A stretch of 36,413 bases of DNA from an uncultured Pelagibacteraceae bacterium (GTDB lineage: Bacteria; Pseudomonadota; Alphaproteobacteria; Pelagibacterales; Pelagibacteraceae). The position numbers and the translations under genes were made by a program. The notes below the pieces were generated by a model that did not search any database, was not told the DNA's origin, and saw only the letters and a list, made by a program, of their open reading frames with translations. Position 1 is the first letter of the stretch. Each line of letters opens with the position of its first letter. Where the stretch lies: contig CAJQTN010000025.1 in NCBI GenBank assembly GCA_905620505.1, positions 1 through 36,413 of the forward strand. Reading direction: 5' to 3'. Positions 26,351 through 35,692 of the stretch are shown here, piece by piece.

Positions 26351-27229
26351 TTAAATCTGGGTACTTAACCATGCTGCACCAGAACCTTTGGCTAATTCTC
26401 TTATTCTATTAATGTATCCTGTTCTCTCAGCAACGCCAATAACACCTCTAGCGTCTAATAGATTAAAGATATGGCTTGCTTTCAAACACTGATCATAGGC
26501 TGGTAAAGGTATTTTTTTTTCGAGTAAAGCTTTACATTCTGACTCTGCAAATTCAAAGTTCTTTAGTAGTGTCTCCGTGTTAGCAAATTCAAAATTATAA
26601 GCTGAAAACTCTTTCTCTGCTTGAAAAAAAACCTCTTTGTATTTAACACCTTCGTTGTTCCAATCTAAATCGTAAACATTTTTTTTACCCTGCACAAACA
26701 TGCAGAGTCTTTCTAAGCCATAGGTTAATTCTACTGGAACTGGTTTGCATTCTATTCCTGTCATTTGTTGAAAGTAGGTAAATTGAGTAACCTCCATGCC
26801 ATCACACCATACTTCCCAGCCTAACCCAGCCGCACCAAGTGTTGGGCTTTCCCAGTCATCTTCTACAAATCTTATATCGTGTTTTTTTGTGTCAATTCCA
26901 ATAGATGCTAAGCTTTTAAGGTAAATTTGTTTAATATCTTTTGGAGATGGTTTGATAATTACTTGAAATTGATAATAGTGTTGTAACCTATTTGGATTTT
27001 CACCATACCTACCATCTGTTGGTCTTCTTGATGGCTGGACGTAAGCAGCTTTCCAAGGTTTAGGTCCCAACGATCTTAGTGTTGTTGCTGGATGAAAAGT
27101 ACCTGCACCTACTTCAATATCATAAGGCTGTAAAATTAAACAACCATACTTTCCCCAAAATTTTTGGAGATTCATAATGATGTCTTGAAAAGATAAGGCT
27201 TTATTTTCTTTATTTATTTTTTTTGGCAT
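26351..27229 (-). CDS. glyQ: glycine-tRNA ligase alpha subunit
   Basis: Catalytic subunit of the tetrameric bacterial glycyl-tRNA synthetase; 292 aa. Class II motifs are visible: [14 protein letters not shown] and [14 protein letters not shown] near the N terminus, [19 protein letters not shown], and [20 protein letters not shown] near the middle. The ATG follows directly on the stop of the S49 peptidase gene with no base between, and glyS follows after 1 base. Confidence 0.97.
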   Translation of the reverse strand: MPKKINKENKALSFQDIIMNLQKFWGKYGCLILQPYDIEVGAGTFHPATTLRSLGPKPWKAAYVQPSRRPTDGRYGENPNRLQHYYQFQVIIKPSPKDIKQIYLKSLASIGIDTKKHDIRFVEDDWESPTLGAAGLGWEVWCDGMEVTQFTYFQQMTGIECKPVPVELTYGLERLCMFVQGKKNVYDLDWNNEGVKYKEVFFQAEKEFSAYNFEFANTETLLKNFEFAESECKALLEKKIPLPAYDQCLKASHIFNLLDARGVIGVAERTGYINRIRELAKGSGAAWLSTQI

Positions 27230-28042
27230 CTACAAACCAAATTTTTGCCACATGGACTTTTCTTCTATTAAATTTAGAGTATTACTTAATTGACCCTCAA
27301 TAGAAGCTGAAAGTTTTCTTCCCAACCAACCTTTTTGTTTTTCGAATTTTTTAATGATAGCTTCTTCACCAAATTTTTCTTTTAAAATTTGATCAGCATT
27401 ACCAATACCATCTATTAAACCAATTTTAAGAGCGGACGCACCTGTCCAAAATTCTCCAGTAAAAATGTTATTTTTTTCAGGATCTTTTAGTTTTTTCCCT
27501 CTGCTTGTCTCAACAACTTTTATAAAGTCAGCGTGAAGTTCTAATTGAATATCTTTAAGTTTTTTAATATCTTCTTCTTTTTCATCTACAAACGGATCAA
27601 GTGTACTTTTATTTTTACCCGCAGTATAAATTCTCCTATCAATACCCATTTTTTTGATTAACTCTTTAAAACCAAAAGAAGCAGAAATAACTCCAATTGA
27701 TCCTATAATTGAACTCGAGTTGGCATAAATTTCGTCTCCAGCACATGAAATTAGGTATCCTCCTGAGGCAGCTACATCTTCTGCAAATATTAAAACTTTA
27801 ACTTTTTTCTTATCAGCAAGTTGTCTTATGTAGCTATAAATCAAATGTGATTGAACCGGTGACCCTCCTGGTGAATTAATTGAGATAGCAACATATTTAA
27901 TTTTTTTAATTGAGAATGCTTTTTTAAGAATATCTTGTTGTCCTGCTAAATCCATGCCTTTGTTAAATCTACCAGCATTACCAATAACACCTGTTAATCT
28001 AACGTGCGGAATGATTATTTTTTTTCTAAAAAAGGAGAACAT
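27230..28042 (-). CDS. sppA: S49 family serine peptidase (SppA/SohB-like)
   Basis: Self-compartmentalising peptidase with a Ser-Lys dyad that trims signal peptides or membrane protein fragments. 270 aa, one S49 domain. The nucleophile Ser93 sits in DVAASGGYLIS. The likely base Lys145 sits in TAGKNKSTLDPF. SINSPGGS (residues 55-61) and IGSIGVISA support the fold. The typical N-terminal membrane anchor of SppA is lacking: after FFRKK the protein goes straight into the first strand, so it is either cytoplasmic or peripheral. First gene of the run with glyQ and glyS; the coupling has no clear functional reason. Confidence 0.9.
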   Translation of the reverse strand: MFSFFRKKIIIPHVRLTGVIGNAGRFNKGMDLAGQQDILKKAFSIKKIKYVAISINSPGGSPVQSHLIYSYIRQLADKKKVKVLIFAEDVAASGGYLISCAGDEIYANSSSIIGSIGVISASFGFKELIKKMGIDRRIYTAGKNKSTLDPFVDEKEEDIKKLKDIQLELHADFIKVVETSRGKKLKDPEKNNIFTGEFWTGASALKIGLIDGIGNADQILKEKFGEEAIIKKFEKQKGWLGRKLSASIEGQLSNTLNLIEEKSMWQKFGL

Positions 28043-28194
28043 AATTCTTATATGTTAATAGTAGTTATTTTATATCAATGCCATAATTAAATTTTAAATA
28101 CTTATTCTTCTACTGCTAGTTGAATAAGAGGTGCGTCATCAAAGTTTAAATTTAAAATTATTTATTTAAAAATTAGATTATAAATACAAAAAAT
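28043..28194. other. divergent intergenic region with a 7-bp hairpin
   Basis: 152 bases between the S49 gene (minus) and ispB (plus). Mostly A+T, with one richer patch at 28101-28145. CTTATTC (28101-28107) and GAATAAG (28122-28128) pair across a 14-base loop. Read on the minus strand the patch could code FDDAPLIQLAVEE and a stop, but no start codon precedes it. No clear promoter hexamers. Confidence 0.3.
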
Positions 28195-29211
28195 ATGGGA
28201 TCAGTTATACCGCTTAAAAAATCTGCAAACTCGGCTTATCTAGAGCTAAAAAATCTAGTTAACAGTAAACTCTCTGAAGTTGAAAAGCTAATAGAAGTTA
28301 AGTTAGATAGTAAAGTTTCTCTGATTAAAAAAATGAGTACTTATCATCTTAATTCAGGTGGCAAAAGAATCAGAGCTCTTTTGACTTTAGGTTCCGCAAA
28401 GCTTGCTGGTTACGATCTCTTGGGTCGACGTGACGTTAGCTTATCAGCATGTGTTGAGTTAATTCATAGTGCAACTTTATTACATGATGATGTGATAGAT
28501 GAAAGTGATCTACGTAGAGGTATAAAAACGACTAATGCTTTGTGGGGAAACCAGTCGTCAATTTTAGTTGGTGACTACCTTCTAAGCAGGTGTTTTGAAA
28601 TTATGGTTGATGATGGAGATTTAGAAATTTTAAAATTATTATCTTCTACTTCTGCAAAAATTGCCCAAGGTGAGGTAATGCAATTAGAACATAAAGGTGA
28701 GGCAGATCTACTTGAGGAAACCTATATTGATATTATTAATTTAAAAACAGCTGCTTTATTTTCCGCAGCTACAAAAACAGGTGCGTGCTTAGCTAAAAGT
28801 AATGAAAAAGAAAAAAGTGCTTTAGAGTCTTACGGAAAAAATATTGGCCTTGCTTTTCAAATTGCTGATGATGCTTTAGATTATTATTCAAAAGAAGTTA
28901 TTTTTGGAAAAAAAATTGGTAAAGATTTTTATGAAGGAAAAGTTACATTACCTTTAATTATTATTTACCAAAGAGCTGATACTGACGAAAGAAATTTTTT
29001 AGTTGAGATATTTAAAAAAAATATAAGAACAAAAGAAAATTTTGAAAAGACACTTCAGTTAATAAAAAAATATAAAGCAGTTGAGGATAGTTTAGAAAGA
29101 GCTCAATACTTTGTTAATGTTTCTCATGATGCTCTTGGAATTTTTAAAGATTGCCCAGAGAAAAAGATATTACAAAACTTAACTGGTTTTAGTTTGAATC
29201 GATCGTTTTAA
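28195..29211 (+). CDS. ispB: octaprenyl-diphosphate synthase-like polyprenyl synthase
   Basis: Adds isopentenyl units to make the long prenyl tail of ubiquinone. 338 aa. The first aspartate-rich motif DDVID is at 98-102 with DLRRG after it, the second DDALD at 225-229. GGKRIRALL (54-62) binds the allylic substrate. The length and the small residues before the first motif (ATLL) fit long-chain IspB rather than short-chain IspA. Chain length cannot be fixed by eye; decaprenyl is also possible in this group. Stop interlocks with pdxH. Confidence 0.93.
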   Translation: MGSVIPLKKSANSAYLELKNLVNSKLSEVEKLIEVKLDSKVSLIKKMSTYHLNSGGKRIRALLTLGSAKLAGYDLLGRRDVSLSACVELIHSATLLHDDVIDESDLRRGIKTTNALWGNQSSILVGDYLLSRCFEIMVDDGDLEILKLLSSTSAKIAQGEVMQLEHKGEADLLEETYIDIINLKTAALFSAATKTGACLAKSNEKEKSALESYGKNIGLAFQIADDALDYYSKEVIFGKKIGKDFYEGKVTLPLIIIYQRADTDERNFLVEIFKKNIRTKENFEKTLQLIKKYKAVEDSLERAQYFVNVSHDALGIFKDCPEKKILQNLTGFSLNRSF

Positions 29212-29840
29212 GGATAAAGAATTTCTTTTATCCATTTACCATTATTGTTTATGTAATTTAATCGTTCATGAATTCTTCCTTCACCATCTAACCAAAACTC
29301 TATTTCATTAGGTAAGATTCTCCAGCCAGACCAATGCGGCGGTCGTGGAACTTTATTTTGATCGGGATATTTTTTTACAAATTTTTCTATTTTTTCTAAA
29401 AAGGTATCTCTACTTTCTAATTTTTCTGACTGAGAAGATGCCCAGGCGCTTACTCTATTTTTGTAAGGTCTTGTATTAAAATAATCATCAGCTTCTTTTT
29501 CGGTAACCTGCTCGACTTTACCCACAACGCGAATTTGTCTTCTTAAACTTTTCCAATGAAAGCACATTGAAGCTTGCTGATTGCTTTTAAGATCCCTGCC
29601 TTTTTTGCTGTTAAAATTTGTATAAAAAACAAAACCCTTGTCGCTTAAACCTTTTAGGAGCACCATTCTCACGCTTGGCTGGTTTTTTTGATTTGCCGTG
29701 CCAAGAGCAACAGCATTAGGATCGTTAATTTCTGTTTCTTCTGCTTTCTTAAACCAGTTTTTGAATAAATCTATGGGATTATCAAGATCTTCAAAGCAGA
29801 GATCTAAGCCGAGAGAATTTTTGCCATTTTTTTGATTCAT
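29208..29840 (-). CDS. pdxH: pyridoxamine/pyridoxine 5'-phosphate oxidase
   Basis: FMN enzyme making pyridoxal 5'-phosphate, the active B6 form. 210 aa. Substrate and flavin blocks SVRMVLLKG, GFVFYTNFNSKKGRDL and ASMCFHWKSLRRQIRV, then the C-terminal PPHWSGWRILPNEIEFW and RIHERL signature, are all present. It shares a TTAA with the ispB stop and is divergent from aroC across 34 bases. The start ATG at 29840 lies just upstream of the family's usual N-terminal DPI-like region. Confidence 0.96.
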   Translation of the reverse strand: MNQKNGKNSLGLDLCFEDLDNPIDLFKNWFKKAEETEINDPNAVALGTANQKNQPSVRMVLLKGLSDKGFVFYTNFNSKKGRDLKSNQQASMCFHWKSLRRQIRVVGKVEQVTEKEADDYFNTRPYKNRVSAWASSQSEKLESRDTFLEKIEKFVKKYPDQNKVPRPPHWSGWRILPNEIEFWLDGEGRIHERLNYINNNGKWIKEILYP

Positions 29841-29874
29841 ATATTCTGTAAAATAACTTATATATTAATTAACT

Positions 29875-30957
29875 ATGTCTTTTAACACTTTTGGTAAAAT
29901 ATTTAAATTTACAACATGGGGAGAATCTCATGGACCAGCTATTGGTTGCGTTATTGATGGTTGCCCTCCTAATATCTCTATTTCTGAAAAGGAGATTCAA
30001 AAAGACATGGATAGAAGAAAACCTGGCCAATCTAAGTTCACAACTCAAAGAAAAGAAGAGGACAAAGTAGTTATTTTATCTGGCGTTTTTGAAGGCAAAA
30101 CTACAGGCACTCCTATTTCTATTATTATTCACAACAAAGATACACGTTCCAGAGATTACGAGTCCATTAAAAATAAATTTAGACCAGGACATGCAGATTT
30201 TACTTATTTTAAAAAATATGGCATTAGAGATTATAGAGGTGGCGGTAGACAGTCGGCTAGAGAAACAGCTTGTCGCGTGGCCGCTGGTGCAGTTGCTAAA
30301 TTAGTTTTAAGTAAACTGATTGGATCAAAATTTAATGTCATTGGTGCTGTGACTCAACTTGGATTAATGTCATGTGATGTGAATAATTGGGAAGATTCAG
30401 AAATTAGAAAAAATCCTTTTTTCTGTCCTGATAAAAAATCAATTAAACTTTGGGAGCAATATTTATTATCAGTTAGAAAGGCAGGATCTTCGTGTGGTGC
30501 TATCATTGAGTTAAGAGCTTCAGGTATACCTGTAGGTCTAGGTGCTCCTGTTTACTCAAAATTAGATACAGATATTGCGGCAGCTCTAATGAGTATCAAT
30601 GCTGTTAAGGGTGTAAATATTGGTTCAGGTATGAGCTCAGCATATTTGAGTGGTGAAGAAAATTCTGATGAAATGAGAATGACTTCTGGAAAATTAAAAT
30701 TTAAATCTAATAACGCAGGTGGAATTCTAGGTGGTATCTCATCTGGTCAAGATATCGTTGCTTCCTTTTCTGTCAAACCCACATCTTCAATTTTATCTAG
30801 CAGGGAAACAATTGATAAAAAAGGTAAGAATTCTAATATCTCTGTCAAAGGAAGACATGATCCTTGCGTAGGGATAAGAGCTGTGCCGATTGGTGAGGCA
30901 ATGCTTGCTTGTGTGCTGTTAGATCATTATTTGATGAACCGAGCTCAATGCGGTTAA
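29875..30957 (+). CDS. aroC: chorismate synthase
   Basis: Last shikimate step: EPSP to chorismate, with reduced FMN. 360 aa. Signatures are [17 protein letters not shown] near the N terminus, [17 protein letters not shown], the block [29 protein letters not shown] and [13 protein letters not shown], and the C-terminal [19 protein letters not shown]. Flavin-contacting Arg and the catalytic His pair (GESHGP, GRHDP) are present. The stop shares TTAA with dxs. Chorismate feeds ubiquinone and aromatic amino acids. Confidence 0.97.
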   Translation: MSFNTFGKIFKFTTWGESHGPAIGCVIDGCPPNISISEKEIQKDMDRRKPGQSKFTTQRKEEDKVVILSGVFEGKTTGTPISIIIHNKDTRSRDYESIKNKFRPGHADFTYFKKYGIRDYRGGGRQSARETACRVAAGAVAKLVLSKLIGSKFNVIGAVTQLGLMSCDVNNWEDSEIRKNPFFCPDKKSIKLWEQYLLSVRKAGSSCGAIIELRASGIPVGLGAPVYSKLDTDIAAALMSINAVKGVNIGSGMSSAYLSGEENSDEMRMTSGKLKFKSNNAGGILGGISSGQDIVASFSVKPTSSILSSRETIDKKGKNSNISVKGRHDPCVGIRAVPIGEAMLACVLLDHYLMNRAQCG

Positions 30958-32873
30958 TTAGAAATTTTATTTTTATTCTTTGCTAAAACTATATTAGATT
31001 TTAAAACACTTTCTATTTTTTCAACTATAGAATCATAATCTAGACCAGCTTTCTTATACATTGCATCAGGTGTGTCTTGGTCAAGAAATAAGTCAGGTAA
31101 AACCATAGATCTAAATTTTAATCCCTTGTCAAAAACTCCTCTGTCAGAAAGTAACTGAGCAACGTGTGATCCAAATCCACCAATCGACCCTTCTTCGATA
31201 GTGATAACTGCTTCGTGAGACGTTGCAACTTCCATAATTAATTTTTCATCTAAAGGTTTTGCAAATCTCGCATCAACTATAGTTAACTCTATTCCTTTTG
31301 AAGATAAAATTTCCGCAGCTTTCTTACACTCCTCTAGTCTTGCGCCAAGAGATAAAATTGCAGCTTGTTTACCTTTTCTAACTATTCTTCCTTTGCCAAT
31401 TTCAATTATTTCATTTATATTAGGTAATTGAACTCCCACACCATTTCCTCGAGGATATCTAAACGCGCAAGGTTTATCGTTGATTTTGACGGCAGTATTA
31501 ACCATTCGAACTAGTTCGGCCTCATCACTTGCGGCCATAACTATAAAATTAGGCAGTGTTGATAGATAGGTGACGTCGAAAGAACCTGCGTGTGTTGCAC
31601 CATCAGCTCCTACTAACCCGGCTCTATCGATGGCAAATCGAACAGGAAGTGATTGAATGGCAACATCGTGAACTACTTGATCGTAGGCTCTTTGTAAAAA
31701 TGTAGAATAAATAGCTGCAAAAGGTTTGTAGCCTTCCGTAGCAAGTCCAGCAGCGAAAGTTACGGCATGCTGTTCTGCTATTCCAACATCAAACATTCTA
31801 TCAGGAAAACTTTTTTCAAAAATATCCATACCAGTACCGTCAGGCATTGCTCCTGTAATTCCTATAATTTTTGTATCTTGTTCTGCATGTTTCACTAAAG
31901 TTTCAGCAAAAATTTTTGTGTACGCAGGAGTATTTGCTTTACTTTTTACCTGTTCTCCGGTTGCGATATTAAATTTAGAAACTCCATGATATTTGTCTCC
32001 TGATTCCTCAGCATGTTTATAACCTTTTCCTTTTTGAGTAATAGCATGAATTAAAACAGGTCCCTCATGTTTTGAGTTTTTTACATTTTCTAACACTTGA
32101 ACTAAATTATTAACATCGTGTCCATCTATAGGTCCAATATAATAAAAACCAAGTTCGCTAAATAAAGTACCGCCGCTAACTAAACCTTTTATTAAATCTT
32201 CAGCCTTAGCTGTTTTTTCAGCAAACCTTTTTGAGAAAGAGGAAATAATCATTTTAACTGTTTCTCTAAAACTAAAGTACATTTTTCCAGACAAGAGTCT
32301 TGCTAGGTATTTACTCATTGCTCCAACTGGTTTTGCAATAGACATTTCATTATCATTTAGAATAACAACAAGTTTTGATTTAAGTGCGCCAGCATTATTC
32401 ATAGCTTCATAGGCCATACCTGCACTCATGGCTCCATCACCGATCACTGCTACAACATTATTGTTATTATTGGATAGTTTATTTGCTACAGCCATACCTA
32501 AAGTTGAAGAAATTGATGTTGAACTATGTGCTGCACCAAAAGGATCATATTCACTTTCTGCTCTTTTGGTAAAACCAGACAAACCCCCTCCTTTTCTTAA
32601 AGTCTGTATAGAATTTTTCCTACCAGTAATAATTTTATGCGGGTAACACTGATGACCTACGTCCCACACTAATTTATCGTTTGGGGTATTAAATACATAA
32701 TGAATGGCAACAGTGAGCTCAACAACACCAAGTCCAGCACCTAGATGGCCTCCAGTTTTAGAGACTACATCTACCAATTCTTCTCTAAGCTCATCAGAAA
32801 CTTGTTTTAATTGATTTTTTTTTAATTTTCTTAAATCTGCTGGGTAATTAATTTGTTTTAATAATGTACTCAT
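30954..32873 (-). CDS. dxs: 1-deoxy-D-xylulose-5-phosphate synthase
   Basis: Thiamine-diphosphate enzyme joining pyruvate and glyceraldehyde 3-phosphate to DXP, the start of the MEP isoprenoid route. DXP also feeds B6 and thiamine. 639 aa. TPP motif [18 protein letters not shown] begins at 145. [14 protein letters not shown] (41-54), [21 protein letters not shown] in the pyrimidine domain, and a C-terminal transketolase domain are intact. It starts on TAATG, sharing one base with the ispA stop, as third gene of the xseB-ispA-dxs run. Confidence 0.97.
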   Translation of the reverse strand: MSTLLKQINYPADLRKLKKNQLKQVSDELREELVDVVSKTGGHLGAGLGVVELTVAIHYVFNTPNDKLVWDVGHQCYPHKIITGRKNSIQTLRKGGGLSGFTKRAESEYDPFGAAHSSTSISSTLGMAVANKLSNNNNNVVAVIGDGAMSAGMAYEAMNNAGALKSKLVVILNDNEMSIAKPVGAMSKYLARLLSGKMYFSFRETVKMIISSFSKRFAEKTAKAEDLIKGLVSGGTLFSELGFYYIGPIDGHDVNNLVQVLENVKNSKHEGPVLIHAITQKGKGYKHAEESGDKYHGVSKFNIATGEQVKSKANTPAYTKIFAETLVKHAEQDTKIIGITGAMPDGTGMDIFEKSFPDRMFDVGIAEQHAVTFAAGLATEGYKPFAAIYSTFLQRAYDQVVHDVAIQSLPVRFAIDRAGLVGADGATHAGSFDVTYLSTLPNFIVMAASDEAELVRMVNTAVKINDKPCAFRYPRGNGVGVQLPNINEIIEIGKGRIVRKGKQAAILSLGARLEECKKAAEILSSKGIELTIVDARFAKPLDEKLIMEVATSHEAVITIEEGSIGGFGSHVAQLLSDRGVFDKGLKFRSMVLPDLFLDQDTPDAMYKKAGLDYDSIVEKIESVLKSNIVLAKNKNKISN

Positions 32874-33748
32874 TAAAAATTTCTTCCTAAAATAAATTCT
32901 ACTGTATTAATTAAATCGTTTGCATTTTTTCCATGTTTTCTTAGTTTACTCAATATGTTTCTTTTAAGCTGTAGCGCAAAAGAATTGGCTTTCTTGTAGC
33001 CCATCAGACTTATAATGGTTGATTTACCTTTCTTTTGATCTTTTTTGGTTAGTTTGCCCGCTATTTTTTTAGAACTTTTAAAGTCAATAAAATCATCGGC
33101 AAGTTGAAACAATAAACCTACGTCTTCACCTAATTTACTTAAAAATTTCAATTCTACAATTTTTTTTTTTGCAATTACACCTGGCGCAAAAAAACAAAAA
33201 TTAAATAATTTTCCTGTTTTTTTTCTTTGCATACCAATAATATCTGAAAAAATTTTTTTTTTTTTTTCAAAAATTAAGTCTAAAAATTGACCACCTGCAA
33301 TTCCGCTATTGCCCGAACAAAGAGCTAGAGCTTTGATAAGTTCTACTTTTACTTTATGTTCTAAGTTGTAATTCTTGTCTACAATCATCTCAAAAGCTAA
33401 AGTTAATAATGAGTTGCCAGCTAAGATAGCTGTCGATTCTCCAAATTTTACATGTGTTGCTAATTTTCCTCTTCGTATACTGTCGTTATCCATACAAGGA
33501 AGGTCATCATGAATTAAAGAGTAAGAATGAATACACTCAACTGCCGCACAAACATTTAAGAGTTTACTAGCTTTAATATTAAAAAGTTTTCCCACCCCTA
33601 TAATCACGGATGATCTAATTTTTTTTCCTCCCGATAACGAGCTATATTTCATTGCAGGAATTAGACCAGAGTTATCTTGTCGGTTTAAATATTTTTTTAA
33701 AAAAACATCTGTTTTTTTTGCATTACGATCTAGAAAAGTCCTATTCAT
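32873..33748 (-). CDS. ispA: farnesyl diphosphate synthase-like prenyl synthase
   Basis: Makes geranyl and farnesyl diphosphate. 291 aa, the usual length. The first aspartate motif DDLPCMD (81-87) has the two-residue insertion typical of short-chain bacterial FPP synthases, and the second is DDFID in [18 protein letters not shown] (40-46) precedes it. The coding sequence contains an unbroken A15 run (T15 on the plus strand, 33253-33267) coding part of EKKKKI, a possible slippage point that is in frame as read. It sits between xseB (12 bases) and dxs (1-base overlap), the same order as in E. coli. Confidence 0.95.
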   Translation of the reverse strand: MNRTFLDRNAKKTDVFLKKYLNRQDNSGLIPAMKYSSLSGGKKIRSSVIIGVGKLFNIKASKLLNVCAAVECIHSYSLIHDDLPCMDNDSIRRGKLATHVKFGESTAILAGNSLLTLAFEMIVDKNYNLEHKVKVELIKALALCSGNSGIAGGQFLDLIFEKKKKIFSDIIGMQRKKTGKLFNFCFFAPGVIAKKKIVELKFLSKLGEDVGLLFQLADDFIDFKSSKKIAGKLTKKDQKKGKSTIISLMGYKKANSFALQLKRNILSKLRKHGKNANDLINTVEFILGRNF

Positions 33749-33760
33749 AAATTATAAATT

Positions 33761-33979
33761 TTATTTAATTTTTTTTCCCATAATAGAGATTTCTTTATTC
33801 CTTTTTTTGAATATTAAGTCTATTCGTTTATTTAAAGTAATAAGACGTGCATAATCGTTGGTCGAGTCGGACAAATTGGTCTCACTACTTTCTAGTTTTT
33901 CAAGAATTTGATTTATTTCCTCTTTAATCTCTTTTATTGATTTACTTTTAGTATTCTCTAGAATATTTTCGTTTTCCAT
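33761..33979 (-). CDS. xseB: exodeoxyribonuclease VII small subunit
   Basis: 72-aa partner of XseA in the nuclease that degrades single-stranded DNA. It is a helical, charged hairpin with the family pattern INQILEKLESSETNLSDS near residues 26-43 and a Lys-rich end. Its place right before ispA and dxs matches the operon in many proteobacteria and supports the short ORF. Large subunit xseA is not in the window. Weak ribosome site; the ATG at 33979 is the only sensible start. Confidence 0.87.
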   Translation of the reverse strand: MENENILENTKSKSIKEIKEEINQILEKLESSETNLSDSTNDYARLITLNKRIDLIFKKRNKEISIMGKKIK

Positions 33980-33985
33980 TGAAAG

Positions 33986-33991
33986 TATAAT
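33986..33991 (+). promoter_or_regulatory. candidate -10 element for the Sua5 gene
   Basis: A perfect TATAAT only 9 bases before the start codon, in the 21-base gap between divergent genes. Transcription would begin about 3 bases before ATG, so the mRNA would be almost leaderless. The -35 region (inside xseB) is poor, so this rests on the -10 alone. Confidence 0.35.
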
Positions 33992-34000
33992 AATTACATT

Positions 34001-34954
34001 ATGAAAAATATCTATTCAAATATATTTAAAGTTAATAACAATAACTTATCTAAAGCTATTAACTGGCTTAAAAAAAGGGAGCTTGTAGGTGTCCCTACTG
34101 AAACAGTCTATGGTTTAGCAGGCAATGCCTACTCTTCTAAAGCGGTTAAAAAGATCTATATTTTAAAAAAAAGACCTTCTAAAAATCCGCTTATTGTTCA
34201 TTATTATAATCTTGAACAGTTAAAAAATGATGTCGTATTAAATAATAATTTTCTTAGGCTCTATAAAAAATTCTCACCAGGACCAATTACTTTTGTTTTG
34301 AAAAAAAAGAAAAATTCTTTACTATCTAATATAACAACAGCAAAACTAAAAACAGTTGCCGTAAGATTTCCAGAAAATAAAACATTAAGAAAAATATTAA
34401 AATCTTTAAATTTTCCTTTAGCTATACCAAGTGCCAATAAATCATCACATATTAGTCCTGTGTCAGCAGAAGATGTTGCTCAAGAATTTTATAATTCTGT
34501 AAAAATTATTTTAAATGGTGGTTCATGCAAAATTGGTCTTGAATCAACAGTTGTGGACTTAACATCTAAACCAAAAATATTAAGACCCGGATTTATAGGG
34601 GTTGCTACAATTTCTAAAGCCCTAAATATAAAAATTTCAATTAATAACAACTCAAGAATTATTAAAGCCCCCGGTATGCTTAAAAGACATTACTCACCTG
34701 GAATCCCAATGAAACTTAATCAAAAAAAAGCAAAAAATAATGAAGCCTTTATTGTTTTTGGAAAAAAATATAAAAAAGGAAAAAATATTTTTAATCTAAG
34801 TTATAAATCTAACTTAGATGAAGCTGCTAAAAATTTATATAAAACGTTAAGATTAATTAAGGATAAAAACTATAAAATGATTTGTGTATGTTCAATCCCG
34901 CAAGCTGGCATTGGTTTGGCAATTAACGACAGATTAAATAGAGCGGCAAAGTAG
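34001..34954 (+). CDS. L-threonylcarbamoyladenylate synthase (Sua5 type)
   Basis: Makes threonylcarbamoyl-AMP for the universal t6A modification next to the anticodon of ANN-reading tRNAs. 317 aa: an N-terminal YrdC domain (GVPTETVYGLAGNA near 31-44; KRPSKNPLIVH; VRFPEN; AIPSANKSS) and a C-terminal Sua5 extension beginning near 225 with APGMLKRHYSPGIP. The short TsaC form lacks that extension. Divergent from xseB; the ABC ATPase starts 3 bases after the stop, so both are probably on one transcript. Confidence 0.92.
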   Translation: MKNIYSNIFKVNNNNLSKAINWLKKRELVGVPTETVYGLAGNAYSSKAVKKIYILKKRPSKNPLIVHYYNLEQLKNDVVLNNNFLRLYKKFSPGPITFVLKKKKNSLLSNITTAKLKTVAVRFPENKTLRKILKSLNFPLAIPSANKSSHISPVSAEDVAQEFYNSVKIILNGGSCKIGLESTVVDLTSKPKILRPGFIGVATISKALNIKISINNNSRIIKAPGMLKRHYSPGIPMKLNQKKAKNNEAFIVFGKKYKKGKNIFNLSYKSNLDEAAKNLYKTLRLIKDKNYKMICVCSIPQAGIGLAINDRLNRAAK

Positions 34955-34957
34955 TCC

Positions 34958-35692
34958 ATGAACATCAAAGTACAAAATCTAACAAAAAAATTTAATAATT
35001 ATTTAGCAGTAAATAATATTACTTTTACTTTAGAAAGAAGTAAAACATTAGGCTTACTTGGTCCTAACGGTTGTGGAAAAACAACTTCTATAGGAATGAT
35101 GCTCGGCCTAATCACACCTTCAAGTGGAGAAGTGCTAATTGATGGTCAAAATGTTGATAGCACTAATCGCAATGATCTTTTGAGTAAAATGAACTTTGCC
35201 TCACCTTATATTGAATTACCAAAAAAACTGACGGTTAAACAAAATTTAGAAGTTTATGGTAGGCTTTATGGTGTCAAAGATTTAAAAAATAGAATTACTG
35301 AAATCTCAGAAGATTTAAATTTAAATAATTTTTTAAATAAAAATACAGGTGAATTGTCATCAGGACAAAAAAATAGAGTCTCTTTAGCTAAATCATTAAT
35401 CAATAAACCAAATATTTTATTTCTTGACGAACCTACTGCCAGTCTAGATCCTGATATTGGAGACTTTGTCAGAGAATATATAGAAATATATAAATCTAAA
35501 AACCAAATAACTATTTTATTAGCGTCTCATAACATGAAAGAAGTCGAAAGACTTTGTGACACTATAATTATGATGAAAGAGGGTAAAATTGTTGATCGTG
35601 GCACATGTAAAGACTTAATTAGCAGACATGGTAGGGATAACCTTGAGGATACTTTTTTAAAAATAGCAAGGAGCAAAAATGAGGTGGCATAA
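34958..35692 (+). CDS. ABC-2 type exporter, ATP-binding subunit
   Basis: Cytoplasmic ATPase of an exporter. 244 aa. Walker A GPNGCGKTT (35-43), the signature LSSGQ (133-137), Walker B ILFLDE (153-158) and the switch His in LLASHNMKEVE are all present. The closest style is the NodI/DrrA/YadG group that exports lipids, polysaccharides or drugs. The ATG of the permease overlaps its last 14 bases, confirming the pairing. Substrate not determinable. Confidence 0.92.
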   Translation: MNIKVQNLTKKFNNYLAVNNITFTLERSKTLGLLGPNGCGKTTSIGMMLGLITPSSGEVLIDGQNVDSTNRNDLLSKMNFASPYIELPKKLTVKQNLEVYGRLYGVKDLKNRITEISEDLNLNNFLNKNTGELSSGQKNRVSLAKSLINKPNILFLDEPTASLDPDIGDFVREYIEIYKSKNQITILLASHNMKEVERLCDTIIMMKEGKIVDRGTCKDLISRHGRDNLEDTFLKIARSKNEVA

